NCBI GenBank assembly: GCA_037355855.1
Contig: CM074762.1
Span: forward strand, 2,046,001-2,110,000
From: Pseudo-nitzschia pungens
Lineage: Eukaryota; Bacillariophyta; Bacillariophyceae; Bacillariales; Bacillariaceae
Length of the DNA stretch: 64,000 bases
Reading direction: 5' to 3'
A program made the position numbers and the translations under genes. A model generated the notes under the pieces. It had not been told where the DNA came from. It was given only the letters and a program-made list of their open reading frames with translations, and made no database searches. Position 1 is the stretch's first letter; every line of letters begins with the position of its first letter. Of the stretch, positions 1 through 10,859 are shown piece after piece.

Positions 1-704
1 GTTTCACCAGGGATACGGCGGCGTCGACTACCGACGAGACAACCACTTGACCGAACGCCATTCCGAAAGAAAACTATAGGAACGAACCTCTTGTTTTCGT
101 ACCTCCCTTGCTCACTAAGGATGACTGACTGACTCATTGCATTGCCTTGGTGGATGCCGACAAACCAGCTTGTGAACATCCTCGCAGCGATGTTCTTGGT
201 GTCGACGATACATGCTGTACCAGGTAAGCCTTGCCCGTAGATGAATTCCTCTTTTCTACCGTATCTCTCCAACATGAATAAGGAAAATCGCAAAAACCGA
301 GAATTTCCGCGATTTTCGTGTGCAACGGTTGTTCGCACGAAAGTCAAGATCGAAAGCAAAGTCAGTCACGTCATCCGGTCAGTCCGTCAGTCACTTCATC
401 CATCTACCGGTAAAAAACCTTACGGTAATTTACCGGTAACCTTAAGGCTTACCCGGTATCGGTACCGGTAGGGAAATCACGATGATCCGAAACATTGAAA
501 AACACATTGTCCTAGTTTTGAATTTTCTCGGTTCTCCCTTTCTTCATACCCCACATCATCAGCAGAAGCATACAGCATACCGTCTCACATACAGAAGTAC
601 AAGTAAGTCCAAGTAAGTCTTACTCTCCATCAAGGATACACAACTGCGTCCCGAGAGAATACTTGCATTCCCTTTCCATTCCACTGTGAGAGAAACAAAA
701 AACA
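1..704. other. Intergenic, no gene seen
   Basis: No convincing coding sequence. The stretch around 405-475 is dense in overlapping TACCGGTA and CCTTACGGTAA words, which recur in most intergenic regions of this window. The last 40 bases before 705 are probably the leader of the next gene. Confidence 0.6.
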
Positions 705-1187
705 ATGGCGTCCAACGCGTTCAAAAAGCTCCCCCCGGAAGTGCGACGAGAACTCCTGCGGCACGTCAAGCCGTCGTCGTCGACGACGTCCTTTTCGAAG
801 CAGACCGCCGAGCAACTCCGGCGGAAACAGGAACGCCTGGAAGCCGTCGGAAACCACCGCTCCAAGTCCGCCAAATACTGGCTGGCGGGGTGCGTCGGCT
901 TCGTCGGAGCGGCCGCCACCCTGCCCTATTTCGCCACCAAGAACATCGGAAACCTGACGGATCGGGACGAGGCGCTGACCGCGGCGCAGGTCCGGCGGGG
1001 GGCCTTCAACAATTCCGGCAGCCGCGACGCCGGAAAGGATCCCAACTGGGACCTGAAAACGGGGCGCTACGTGTATCCGAAGGGCTTTGCGGAGCACCTC
1101 AAGATGCAGGATCCGAACGAGATCGATCTGGGGCCGGACATGGGACCGATAGTGCAGGCGGAAAAGAAACAACGAACCCAGCAATAG
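705..1187 (+). CDS. Small conserved-looking protein with one membrane segment
   Basis: A 160-residue protein starting MASNAFKKLPPEVRREL. The ATG follows an AC-rich leader (AAAAACA before ATG), a good eukaryotic context. Residues 1-58 are charged and helical, residues about 64-82 form one hydrophobic segment (YWLAGCVGFVGAAATLPYF), and the remainder is polar with RRGAFNNSGSRDAGKDPNW. Size and architecture resemble small organelle inner-membrane proteins, but I do not recognise a named family. It stands alone on the + strand. That it is real rests on codon composition, start context and the single TM segment. Function is unknown. Confidence 0.75.
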   Translation: MASNAFKKLPPEVRRELLRHVKPSSSTTSFSKQTAEQLRRKQERLEAVGNHRSKSAKYWLAGCVGFVGAAATLPYFATKNIGNLTDRDEALTAAQVRRGAFNNSGSRDAGKDPNWDLKTGRYVYPKGFAEHLKMQDPNEIDLGPDMGPIVQAEKKQRTQQ

Positions 1188-3053
1188 CAATATCAATAGC
1201 AATATCAAAACAAAACAAAACCAATATCATGAGCAACAACAACAATATCATGAGCAATGCGTAGGAGCGGAACCCGAGATCGATACAGCAACACCACCGG
1301 TGAGAGACGAACTCAGGTTGCGCAATCCGATCGGCTCGGAATTCAGAACGCGATTGTGTCGACGAATTGTTATCGGCCTCCTCCGAAACCGCACCCGTTG
1401 CGAAAGAGTGCTGAGAACGAAATTCGAACGAACGCACACCGACAGGCTTGCGTGACATCAATCTCGAAAAGAATGACCCCGAAACGCGAACTTTGACACC
1501 GGAATATCCACTCCTGTCGATTATGATAATCCCCGTGAATAACTAGACTGTACATTAAATTATTGAACTAATGCGTGCTTCGCATCCAATCCCGTCGTGA
1601 TTGTTCCGTCTGAAAAAGGATTTGTTCGTTCCAGCCCACAATCAACCGAAGCAATCCGCTGGGATGTGACTGCGGTTGCGGTTGAGTTGTTGGATGTACC
1701 AAGATCGACGAAAGCGCGGATTCCCATCGCTGCGATACCATGACCGAGCCGTGGCAATGTCACCGATCGGACCTGAAGTTTCCACGGACATGTTTGGTAC
1801 AATTGTCGTAGTAATACTAGCACATTTTTTATTGCGATTCCACTCGCACAATGGACGCATCGATTGACTTGCACTCCGAGTTGGGTCGGGAAACCGGTCG
1901 TCGCTTTCTCATCCCAATGTGTTCAACGTCCAAACATGGCAACCCGGAGTCAACTACTGTCGGAATTCACAACTCCCCGTAACGATACGCATCATATTAT
2001 TTACGGTACTAGAAGTATGTTGCTTGCAATTGCTTCGTTCCATCATACTACACAACTCTGTTTTGGGTGGTGCTGTGCAACGCTGTTGTTGCTCTTCTTC
2101 ATCTCCCAACTAAACTCGGGTGGCAAGCCCGGATGCAGTGTCTCTTATCGGTAGAAGGTTCGCAACCGCATCATCTGATTGTTGACCGTGTTACGAAATT
2201 GGGCAAACTTTTGCTCCTTCTCCAACCTTCGGAATTTGTGCAAAAAATTCCAAAAGCAGTCGGCAAAGGGGAGCGCTGGAGTTGTGATGACATTGGAAAT
2301 CTTAAACGCAATAGTTGCATCCAGACCACAATAAGAAGCAATTTGACTGGTATGATGCACATACGATCCTGAAAGAAACATGATGGTGGAGATCAGTTCC
2401 AAAGTCCTTAATTTTGTTGTAAAAGTGTCTTCTGCTGTGCTAGTAGTATGGAGCACTATTGGAAGTAATTGGGATTTAGGCTGGGTTTTGGTTACTGCTG
2501 GGTCGTCTTCTGATTTTACTTGTATTGAACTTCCTTGTTCTGTTCAATTATTTTTCAATTTCTTATTTCATGGCTTCTTGCATCTCGCTGTCTCATGCAC
2601 ACACTAGTATAACTACTACTACTAGTAGTACTACTAATCACAAACTTACTTTCACACCACCTGCGTATACATTACTATCAATAGGAGAACGACAGAAAGT
2701 CAGAACAAGCAACTTGCAGGATATGAACAACTTGGATACATTCAACTAAATTAGAGAAGTAATCTTACTTCTTGTCTTTAATGACGAATTTTTGGCATTA
2801 GGGTTGAGGATTCTCAGGTGCAAACATCAACGGTCAGTTTTTCCCGAAATTTTGTGTCGATAACTATGACGGAGGAAAAAGCCTGGGAAAAAACTTTTTC
2901 ACACGAATCTGATGACCGATTAGAGACATGACAGGAAAGAGAGTTGCATCGTTAACGAGGCACTGGTAATCTTACTGCTGTGCGGAATGGGGAGAAGGGG
3001 TGAACGAACAACCCAAATTACATAGCATTCAATAGGACCGAAGAAAGTGAAAG
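1188..3053. other. Intergenic, no gene seen
   Basis: About 1.9 kb of AT-richer DNA with only short open frames on both strands, none with recognisable protein character. The last 50 bases are presumably the leader of the gene at 3054. Confidence 0.55.
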
Positions 3054-4607
3054 ATGGTGGCATTATCAAAGAGCGTTATCGAAAAACAGAGGTCGACGAT
3101 GGCAAAAACAAAGCTGATGATTTCGTTTCTGAAGGTGTTCTTGGTGATCGTTACCGGCGCCATCATTGGAACGAATTTCGGAGCCTACGAGCTCAGATCC
3201 GGAGCCCGATCGCCGCAAAAAACTTACACACAAAGCGATAACAGCAAGGGTGCAAGTTCTGCACTCGTAGACAAGAACAGCAGCAACAATGACAACGACG
3301 AAGCCAACAATATTCACGTCGTCTTTTCAACGGCGTGCTCCTTGTCTCACGATTGGCAGTCCTATTTGTTCTTCTTCCACGCGATGCTTCACGGCCAAAA
3401 GGGAACCGTGACAAGGATTGTGTCCGGATGCAGTCCCGAGGACGAAATCAAAATGAGAGAACTCCACAAGAAACAATTCTCGGTCATGAACCCCAATTTC
3501 TTGGTCCACTTCACGCCGGAATACGGAAAACAGCTGGCGGATGAAGGATTCAGCTATCAACAAACCAAGTACTGGAACAAACCCTTCGGGCTGAGACACT
3601 GGATGGAAAATCATTTTGGATACCAATGGAGTGACAACGACGAGGAAATTACCGTCCCCGAATGGGATGACCACATCATTGTCTTGGTGGATCCCGACAT
3701 GCTCATGCAGCGTCCATTCGTCAACGATTTTTCGAACATGCCCCTGAACCAATGGAACAAATTCTTTCGGAAATTGGGACACGAGGACGAACTCGTAGGC
3801 AAGGTGACGCAGGGCCATCCAGCGGCACAGGATTATTCCTTTGGTAGCAAGTGGATGAATCCGGTCAAGGAGCACCTCACCGACATTGTCGGTCCGGACA
3901 GTCCGGTCCACGACGTGACGGAGGAAGAAGCTAACTTAGTCTTTGCGGCCGGACCACCCTACTGGATGACGGCCCGCGATGCCTTCCGCATCAGTTACAA
4001 GTGGACGGAATTCTTGCCGGGGATCTTCCGGCACCATCCCGTCTTCATGGCGGAGATGTATGGATACTGCATGGCGGCGGCACATCTGGGCTTGCGGCAC
4101 CAAATGGCGCGCGGGATGATGATTTCCAACGTCGACATGACCGAAGGCGAGGGATGGGCCTTTTTGCCAAAAGACACGGAGGTTTGCGACGTTTCTCGGT
4201 ACTCGGAGACCGTTCCGCACGTGGTTCATTTCTGCCAGCGATACTCGATCGGGGACTTTTTCATCAACAAGTATCTGTTCCCGACCGAAATTTTCAGCTG
4301 CGAACACCCCCTCTTGGAACTTCCCCCCTCGAACATAATGGAAGACACCTGGTTCTCGCATTACGGCGACGGGAGTGTCGAGGAGTGGGCGAAAGAAAAA
4401 GACAGCATCAAGAGGTATCGAAACGCCTTTATGATTTGTTCTCTTTTCCCGGCGATCAACGCAGCCGCGAAATTTTACAAGGACCAGCATTGCAAGGACG
4501 ATCCGAACACCGTCTATGACCTTACGTGGAATCACTTTCGAAGCGAAAAAGGGATCGAACTGGAGAAGAGAGGTCTCGCCAAGGCAGCGAGGGAGAAAAA
4601 GGCGTGA
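3054..4607 (+). CDS. Peptidyl serine alpha-galactosyltransferase-like enzyme (GT96-like)
   Basis: A 517-residue type II membrane protein. A hydrophobic anchor covers residues about 21-42; a second Met at residue 16 (base 3099) is an alternative start. The luminal part has the order typical of plant serine galactosyltransferases and hydroxyproline arabinosyltransferases: HVVFSTACSLSHDWQS near residue 85, then GTVTRIVSGC, then NKPFGLRHWMENHF, then the nucleotide-sugar metal site HIIVLVDPDMLMQRPF (DPD acting as DxD). The family transfers galactose to Ser of secreted extensin-like glycoproteins in the Golgi/ER. That it is a glycosyltransferase of this clan I regard as firm; the acceptor is inferred. 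No introns or breaks seen. Confidence 0.85.
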   Translation: MVALSKSVIEKQRSTMAKTKLMISFLKVFLVIVTGAIIGTNFGAYELRSGARSPQKTYTQSDNSKGASSALVDKNSSNNDNDEANNIHVVFSTACSLSHDWQSYLFFFHAMLHGQKGTVTRIVSGCSPEDEIKMRELHKKQFSVMNPNFLVHFTPEYGKQLADEGFSYQQTKYWNKPFGLRHWMENHFGYQWSDNDEEITVPEWDDHIIVLVDPDMLMQRPFVNDFSNMPLNQWNKFFRKLGHEDELVGKVTQGHPAAQDYSFGSKWMNPVKEHLTDIVGPDSPVHDVTEEEANLVFAAGPPYWMTARDAFRISYKWTEFLPGIFRHHPVFMAEMYGYCMAAAHLGLRHQMARGMMISNVDMTEGEGWAFLPKDTEVCDVSRYSETVPHVVHFCQRYSIGDFFINKYLFPTEIFSCEHPLLELPPSNIMEDTWFSHYGDGSVEEWAKEKDSIKRYRNAFMICSLFPAINAAAKFYKDQHCKDDPNTVYDLTWNHFRSEKGIELEKRGLAKAAREKKA

Positions 4608-5220
4608 CACAAAACGGCACGGGCAAAGCGATGAATCGAAAAATGGTTCGACGGAAAATAGTTACTTCGTATTAGATTTATGGAAAATATGTTTTTGTAG
4701 CAAGTTGCATCATTCGTCATCCGACGAGATCGGAGTCCACGCCGTTGCTCTCGGCGCAAAGATGACGAACGAATCAAAGGGTGCCATGCTGTCTCTCTCT
4801 CCAAAAATGCGTCATGGAAATTTTTTTCGCTTGCTGCGAGCAATCTTCTGATAGCGCAACTTGCTTGCCTGGTTCAAAAAAAAAAAAACTGCAATCGAAT
4901 GCTGATCAGGTGGCGTTTGTCTGTCTCGTGGTTTGTTTGTTAGCTTGGATCATTCATCATTTGATCAATTAAAAAAAAAGTAGTACGAAGAATGAAAATA
5001 ACAAATGATCGAAGAAAGCCATAGTCTCACTAGTACTTTCGAGAATGAATTCAGACCAAAGGTAGAGATAGCCATTGACCACAGATGATGTGAGTGCAAC
5101 CCTGTTTCAATAATGATGACCGAGAACTGAGAATAAAAAATTGTTGATTGATATCATTGCACAAATGGAATGCGCCATGGCAACAGCGTCGAATTGTCGG
5201 AGGGTATTGGAAGGCCGAAC
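4608..5220. other. Intergenic, 3' flank
   Basis: Downstream of the GT96-like gene, with A-rich runs at 4877-4888 and 4971-4979 but no coding signal. It ends at the TTTT stretch (minus strand) that closes the tRNA unit. Confidence 0.5.
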
Positions 5221-5224
5221 AAAA
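5221..5224 (-). terminator. Probable Pol III terminator of the permuted tRNA gene
   Basis: On the minus strand, TTTT begins six bases after the anticodon loop of the 5' half ends. In a permuted tRNA gene the 5' half is transcribed last, so the terminator belongs here rather than after the acceptor 3' strand. A T4 run is the minimal Pol III signal. Confidence 0.6.
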
Positions 5225-5229
5225 GATTA

Positions 5230-5306
5230 TTCGTAGTCAGACGCCTTACCGTTGGGCCAAAGGGTCAGTCTAAACCCTCCCGGGAATCGAACCCGGAATC
5301 TTCTGA
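5230..5306 (-). tRNA. trnR-ACG: Circularly permuted tRNA-Arg (anticodon ACG)
   Basis: Reading the minus strand, bases 5306-5272 encode the 3' half: anticodon stem 3' strand TCAGA, variable AGATT, T stem and loop CCGGG-TTCGATT-CCCGG, acceptor 3' strand GAGGGTT, then T. A 5-base linker (AGACT) follows, then 5266-5230 encode the 5' half: acceptor GACCCTT, TG, D arm GCC-CAACGGTAA-GGC, G, anticodon stem TCTGA and loop CTACGAA. Joining the 5' half to the 3' half gives a 72-nt cloverleaf with all stems paired (G-U at both acceptor ends) and the ACG anticodon. The A box (TGGCCCAACGG) and B box (GGTTCGATTCC) are intact but in reversed order. The break falls at about 37/38, the canonical tRNA intron site. 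No ordinary-order partner halves occur nearby. The U at position 73 is unusual for Arg. Confidence 0.85.
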
Positions 5307-6257
5307 TTGCTGTTGATTGAAAACCGACTTTTGTCTTTATATAGTTGTATCAAACGAGGGAAAAATGGCTGAGTTCCCCCTTGAATCACCACGTAATTTA
5401 CCGGTAACGTATGTAAAAGAGATAGCTCTCTCTCGCCTAGCGAATACCTGTTTTACACCTGGTGGATTGGGCAGCGTGGTGAGGCTTGAATTTGGTAACT
5501 CCACGGAGGTCTACAAGTAATAGTACTAGTACTACTATTTCTAGTGCTTCCTCTGTTGCCTTCTCTAACATCTGCCAGCAGCTGCGATCGAGTAGTCTAT
5601 TAGTACTACTAGTACGCAACCTTACCAATAAATATCAATCACCTTATTATGTATGTTACGGTGCATGTTATTGTGCATATTACTGTGCATGTTACTGTGC
5701 ATGTTACGTGTGCACGCAATATTGCCCTACTGTCGAGCATATAGTTGGAAATATCATCTGTTTTCATTACCAGATTTGCGTACCTGATTCATCCCCATTT
5801 TGGTTTTACCCTATCTGCGTTCCCTTCGACTTCGTTTGTCGTACCTGCGTTCCTAGCTCCGTACGGTATATGTTTAACTTTCCATAATATTATTTCTTCG
5901 TCAGAGGTACGGTACCGGTAAGTGGTAAGTAACTTACGAAATACCGGTAGATCTTACCTACCTTACTGACGATATCATTCGTTTCCCCGTCGCTATGCAC
6001 CGTACCACTGGAAGATGATGTTTGGGTTCTTGGATCATACCGATAGGGCTGCATGCGGTAACTACGGTATGTAGTCATTATTAATCGCGACAGACGCAAT
6101 ACTATCCTGGGCTTGATCCCGTCGCGAGATAAGAGTTTCAATAGTTTTTAATATTTAACATTGAGAATTCCGGCATTGAAGTTTGATCCAATGAATTAGT
6201 TTGACCCAATGTAGAGCGTCTTGGTTGCCCGGTCTCACGACCAATGTTTGAGAACCG
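5307..6257. other. Intergenic, no gene seen
   Basis: Contains the leader side of the permuted tRNA unit, an ATGTTA(C/T)(T/G)GTGCAT-type degenerate repeat at about 5649-5710, and several TACCGGTA words around 5920-5950. No coding signal. Confidence 0.5.
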
Positions 6258-6258
6258 G

Positions 6259-6354
6259 TACTACAAAGTTCTTATCAGCTGTCCCCGGGTTCTACGTCCC
6301 CGACTACTAATTTCTACTGAAACCCGGGGACAGCTGATAGGAATTCTGTATTAC
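6259..6354. mobile_element. Small inverted-repeat element (MITE-like), copy 1
   Basis: A near-perfect inverted repeat. The left arm starts TACTACAAAGTTCTTATCAG and the right arm, reverse complemented, starts TAATACAGAATTCCTATCAG. The inner part CAGCTGTCCCCGGGTT pairs exactly with AACCCGGGGACAGCTG around a 28-base loop. A second copy in opposite orientation lies at 41081-41163, which shows it is a dispersed element and not a local hairpin. No open frame, so non-autonomous. Confidence 0.75.
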
Positions 6355-7279
6355 ACGCCATCAAGATGTCATTGGAACATTGAGTTTCATTAAGTACAAA
6401 CAAGATAAAAAACACGTGTTTAACTTCCGGTAAGAACACGACGATAAATAGGATTACTTGTACCCTGTCAACCTTTTTTGTTCCTAGAGATTCCATACAG
6501 TTCTACGAATTCCGCACTATTATTTTTCAAGCTGCCTCGGTTCGAGCTTGAATCGAATCATCACAGGATTCGTCTGCGTCGGAGTTCATTCGTCAAATGA
6601 ATGGGAATGTCTCCACTTTTTCGTAAATGCTTTGGGACCTACCAATTGTAATAGCCCTCCTTAAAAATAATCAATCGCGGACAAATGCTAATCCTCAAAA
6701 GTATTTGATTATGGAACCTGGCCCGCTGGTGCAGTGACTCATTCGGCTCATATGTACGAAGTATTGTTTATTGTTTTCAATTTCTGTTCGCCTCTTCATC
6801 CTTCGGATTTACTTGAAGATCAACTTCACCGTAACACTCAGAAGTCTCGATAGTTTGCTTCATGCACTCTTATTCTTTGTACACACTTTTGAATAATAAT
6901 CTTACCGTTCGAAGGGCCCGACAGAGTGATACCGAACAGTAATTACGGTAAGTTACCGGTAATCTTAGCGCATCGATCCTACAACGAAACTCTTCACAAG
7001 AATTAGATACCGATACGAAACAATTCCGAGTAACAGCAAGAACACAACTACTGCTTCATAGAATACGATAGATTCTTCCGAAGTCACCCACCCACCCACC
7101 CACTCACCCACCAACACAAAAAAGTTGCACCGAGCCAAACTATTCTTACACGTACAAGTAGTTGTATTCATTATTCACTATTCACACACGTTCGGTTACA
7201 CTCACAATCAACAACAACAACAAACGGTAATCCTTCAATACCGTACAGTACAGTACAGTACAGCACCATCGAAACAATC
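6355..7279. other. Intergenic, leader of the histidine kinase gene
   Basis: No coding signal. It holds a (CACC)n-type run at 7086-7112 and a (GTACA)n run at 7246-7263 directly before the kinase ATG, both probably in the 5' leader. Confidence 0.5.
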
Positions 7280-10200
7280 ATGATTCAAAAGCTCGCATTC
7301 GATCTTCCAAATAGTACACGCACGGTTTCCTCCAATTCGCCATCACACGATGATACGGCTAGCATAAGCACCTTTGGTGCGAGCGTCTGCCGTGACCGTT
7401 ACCCCGGAAACAGTGGTGGAAGACAAGGAAGAAACCGAAGAAGACACCGCTCTGGCAAACAGAGCATTGTTTCCCTCGCCGTCATCATTGTTACCTTTGG
7501 ACTCATCGCCGGAATCGTCTTCTCCATGATTTTCTGGCGCGCCGAAAACATTTCTCGCCGCAACGAATTCGAAAGCGGTGCTTCCATCACCGTGGCGAAA
7601 ATCAGTGATTCCTTCCACGAATACGCCGACGTTGCTTCTCTCATACACGGAAGGTGTCGCCACCGGCCCCGATTCAACGCATCCGCCTTCGAGAGCGACC
7701 CGGAAGGCTACACGGAAAGCTACAACGAATGGTCCGGGTCCTTTCGAAGAGATTTTCGCGAACTGTACGAATACATCAATGCCTCCGGTCTCAAGTTCAA
7801 GGCCATGCAATTCGATCCCAACATTACCAATCTCGAACGACCCCTCGCCGAAGCCGAAGCCCAGACCTTTTACACCGAGCACTACCCCTGGGTCAACTAC
7901 ACCGGCTTTCGTGGATTCAACGGTGATTCAAAAAAGCTGCTGCCGAGGTGGCGGAACCAATCCTTCTACTTTCCAATCCACTACATGGAACCCATCGAGG
8001 GCAACGAGGCAGCGATCGATCTCGATTACTACTCGAGCGAGACGCGGATACGAGCCGTGGAGGCCTTGTTTTCGACCCAACGCCCCTCTCTGACGGACCG
8101 GTTGTCTCTGGTCAAGCAAAAGGGTCAGGTGAGCCGATGCAGCACCGGAAACGATCTCCTATCGACGTACACCGGCCCGTCCTACGGCGTGGTTCTGATG
8201 CATCCGGGGGTTCGGTTGAGTCAAGACGATGAAACCAGCTGGCCGAGGGATTTCTCTTCCATTGTCCTGTGCATCTCCGACCTCATGAAACGAGCGGCCC
8301 TGCACCAGAACAAAAAGGTGTCCGTGTACATTCACGATTTGTCCGATCCGACCAAGAGCGAGCCGGAGTTTATGGGAGCGGCGAGAATCAACGGCAACGA
8401 TACCAATGGCCACGAGAACCAGGGCACTGCTCCCTCGTTCAAACTCATCGAGGAAGTCAAACTGCACGAGCTAGACTGCGACAACGATGTCTCGTGCTAT
8501 CGGAAAACCATTTCCATCGCCAACCGGGAATGGACGGTTACCGTGATGAACGAAGAAGGTCTCGATCGGGTCCAGTTGATCATTGTCGTTTTCATTGGTC
8601 TGCTCATCTTTCTGGCCTTTGTGGGTCTGGCGGTCTGGGTGGTGGCCAACGACCGTCGGAACCGGACCTATTCGGCCCTCAGGTCCAGGGCGGCGGCCGA
8701 ACGAAACGCCCTGGTGCTCGAAAACGCAAACAAGGCGGCCCAGACCGAACGCGAACTCAACGACTTCTTGGCACACGAGGTGCGGAATCCGCTGTCGGCC
8801 GCCATGGCCGCGACCCAGTTTTTGCGAACGGAATTGAATCGCAGAAACAGAAGCCACGGCGAGAGCGAAACCGAAACCAAAACCGAAAACAACAACAACA
8901 ATAATAAAAATCATGCGGATCACAATGATAGTATCCATGATGATCCGGAAGAGAATGTATTCGGGAGAAGGACCAGTAAACTGATGTCTTCCCTATCCGA
9001 GTTCATTGTCGACCCCGGTAGTGACGAAGACGATATTGATACGGTGGAAGCAGAACACGGTGGCTTTATGGAGTCGATAACGGAGCTTAGGGATTCTAGC
9101 ATCAAGTCTCTTTCCTCACCCAGGCTCCTTCAAGCCAGGGAGGATATCCAAGTCGTGGACCACGCACTGCACTTTATCAACGACCTCTTGCGCAACATGC
9201 TCGACATGAATCGAGCTGCAAGCAAGAAGCTCAAGGTGAAACTCGCTCAGGCCGATTTGTTGCAAGACATTCTGGAACCCATTGCGGGAATGCTCCATCG
9301 AGGAGGAGAAAACATTGGCGGGGGAAACGGCGAAAGCAAGGTCCAGATCATTGTTGACTGCCCGGAGAATATCACCGTGGAAACGGACATCTTGCGGCTC
9401 AAGCAAGTAATTCTGAACCTGAGCCGGAACAGTGTCAAATTTATCAACGAGGGATTCATCCGGCTTCGGGCAGAGGTCGTGGAACTCGGCGACAGTGGTG
9501 ACGACTGGAGTTTGTCGAGCCACGAGACGTATTCCAAAACCTTTGACATCGAAGCCAACCGCTATGGTTCGAGCACGGTGCGAATATATGTCGAGGATTC
9601 GGGATCGGGCATTCCAATCGAAAAACAAGAGAACTTGTTCAACAAGTACCAAGAATCTCTCGATCTTCTCAGCCAAGGAACGGTAAGAGAACGACGCGAT
9701 GCAACAGACATTGTTTGCACTTGATTTTGTATCTCATTCATTGTTTTCTTCTCTCCTCCCACTGATTTGTTTCACCTCGCTACAAAAGGGTATCGGGCTG
9801 CATCTATGCAAAACTCTGGTAGAGTTGATGGGGGGCGAAATTAGTTTGGACACTACTTACGACAGCGGGGTTCCAGGAAATCCTGGTGCCCGTTTCGTCA
9901 TCGATCTCAAGTCTAGTCCCGTAACATTGCCTTGTTCGACTAACTTTGGGTTTGATGTGGTCGGTCAGGGTGAGCGCAATGCGTTTGAGAACAGGGAAGG
10001 AACCGTCGGCAACGAAGAAAAAGAGGACGCGCCCTCCGCTTTGCAACTCGAGCTCCCCAAGTCTCTCAAGGTATTGTTCGTGGATGACGACCGAATCCTC
10101 AGAAAACTCTTCACACGAACCATCAAGACGGTCGCACCCGACTGGGTTATCCGAGAGGCGGCCAATGGCGAAACGGCAATCTTGCTGGCGAACGAAGAAC

Positions 10201-10457
10201 ACTTTGATCTGATTTTTTGTGACATGTACATGGCGAGCGTCGAAAAGCAACTATTGGGTACCGAAACCGTGGCCGAGATGCGTGCGAATGGGATCACGAG
10301 TCGCATCTGTGGGCTGTCGGCCAACGACAAGGAAATGGAATTCCTCGAGGCTGGGAGCGATGCCTTTCTCTTCAAACCAATGCCGTGCGATGCAAATGCT
10401 TTAAGAAAAACCCTCCACAATGTTCTTTACGGAGAACACGAGAGTCGAGTTTCATAG
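7280..10457 (+). CDS. CHASE-domain hybrid histidine kinase, one intron
   Basis: Joining 7280-9682 and 9789-10457 gives 1023 residues. A TM segment at about 62-86 and another at about 433-457 bracket an extracytoplasmic CHASE domain; its signature region FYFPIHYMEPIEGNEAAIDL is near residues 228-247. The kinase core follows: H box FLAHEVRNPLSAA with His499, N box LNLSRNSVKFI, G1 VEDSGSGIP, F box NLFNKYQ, and G2 GIGLHLCKTLVELMGG, which is only restored by splicing. A receiver domain closes the protein: acidic VDDD, phospho-acceptor Asp946 in FCDMYM, Ser in GLSAN and Lys in FLFKPMP. All phosphorelay residues are present, so it should autophosphorylate and pass phosphate internally in response to a small extracellular ligand. 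CHASE domains bind cytokinin-like ligands in plants; the ligand here is unknown. A low-complexity Glu/Asn insert lies between the H and N boxes. Confidence 0.9.
9683..9788 (+). other. Spliceosomal intron, 106 bp, phase 0
   Basis: GTAAGAG donor after the Thr codon ACG and TACAAAAG acceptor before GGT. Removal joins SQGT to GIGLHLCK, recreating the kinase G2 box, and removes in-frame stops. A pyrimidine-rich stretch precedes the acceptor. It is the only intron in the window that I can prove from protein continuity. Confidence 0.92.
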
Positions 10458-10859
10458 GACACTGCATGAATATGCCTATTTATAATAGTGCTAAATAATA
10501 TTCTAATAATAGATGTAAAGTATTCCATTGGCACATTTATTACGTGTACAATTGTATTATAAAATAATAATAGTCACAATGTAATACAAAAGTGAAAGTT
10601 CAGTGATTGACTCGTTGTTGGATTATTTGATTCTTAAATTCAGGTTACGTGTATGTATTTCTCTACTATTGTAATAAATTGCATACGTATAGCATAGTAT
10701 TCATTTGTAAGATCTTTGATTCCTCTTCTTTCTGAAATCCCTTGACAACGCCCTTCCCCATTAGCAATAGCTACCGTATGAACAACCTTGAGCATTGTGT
10801 TACGGAAGTGACTGTTCACCGTTCGCAGCTATTTCATTTTGTAGAGACGGCAAGGTCTG
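10458..10859. other. Convergent intergenic region
   Basis: AT-rich space between the 3' ends of the kinase (+) and the DMT transporter (-). It presumably contains both polyadenylation regions; I see no gene. Confidence 0.5.

Noticed and set aside
1560..2456. Several overlapping frames of 60-120 codons on both strands
   Set aside because: No ATG context, no recognisable motif and no codon pattern distinguishing any of them.
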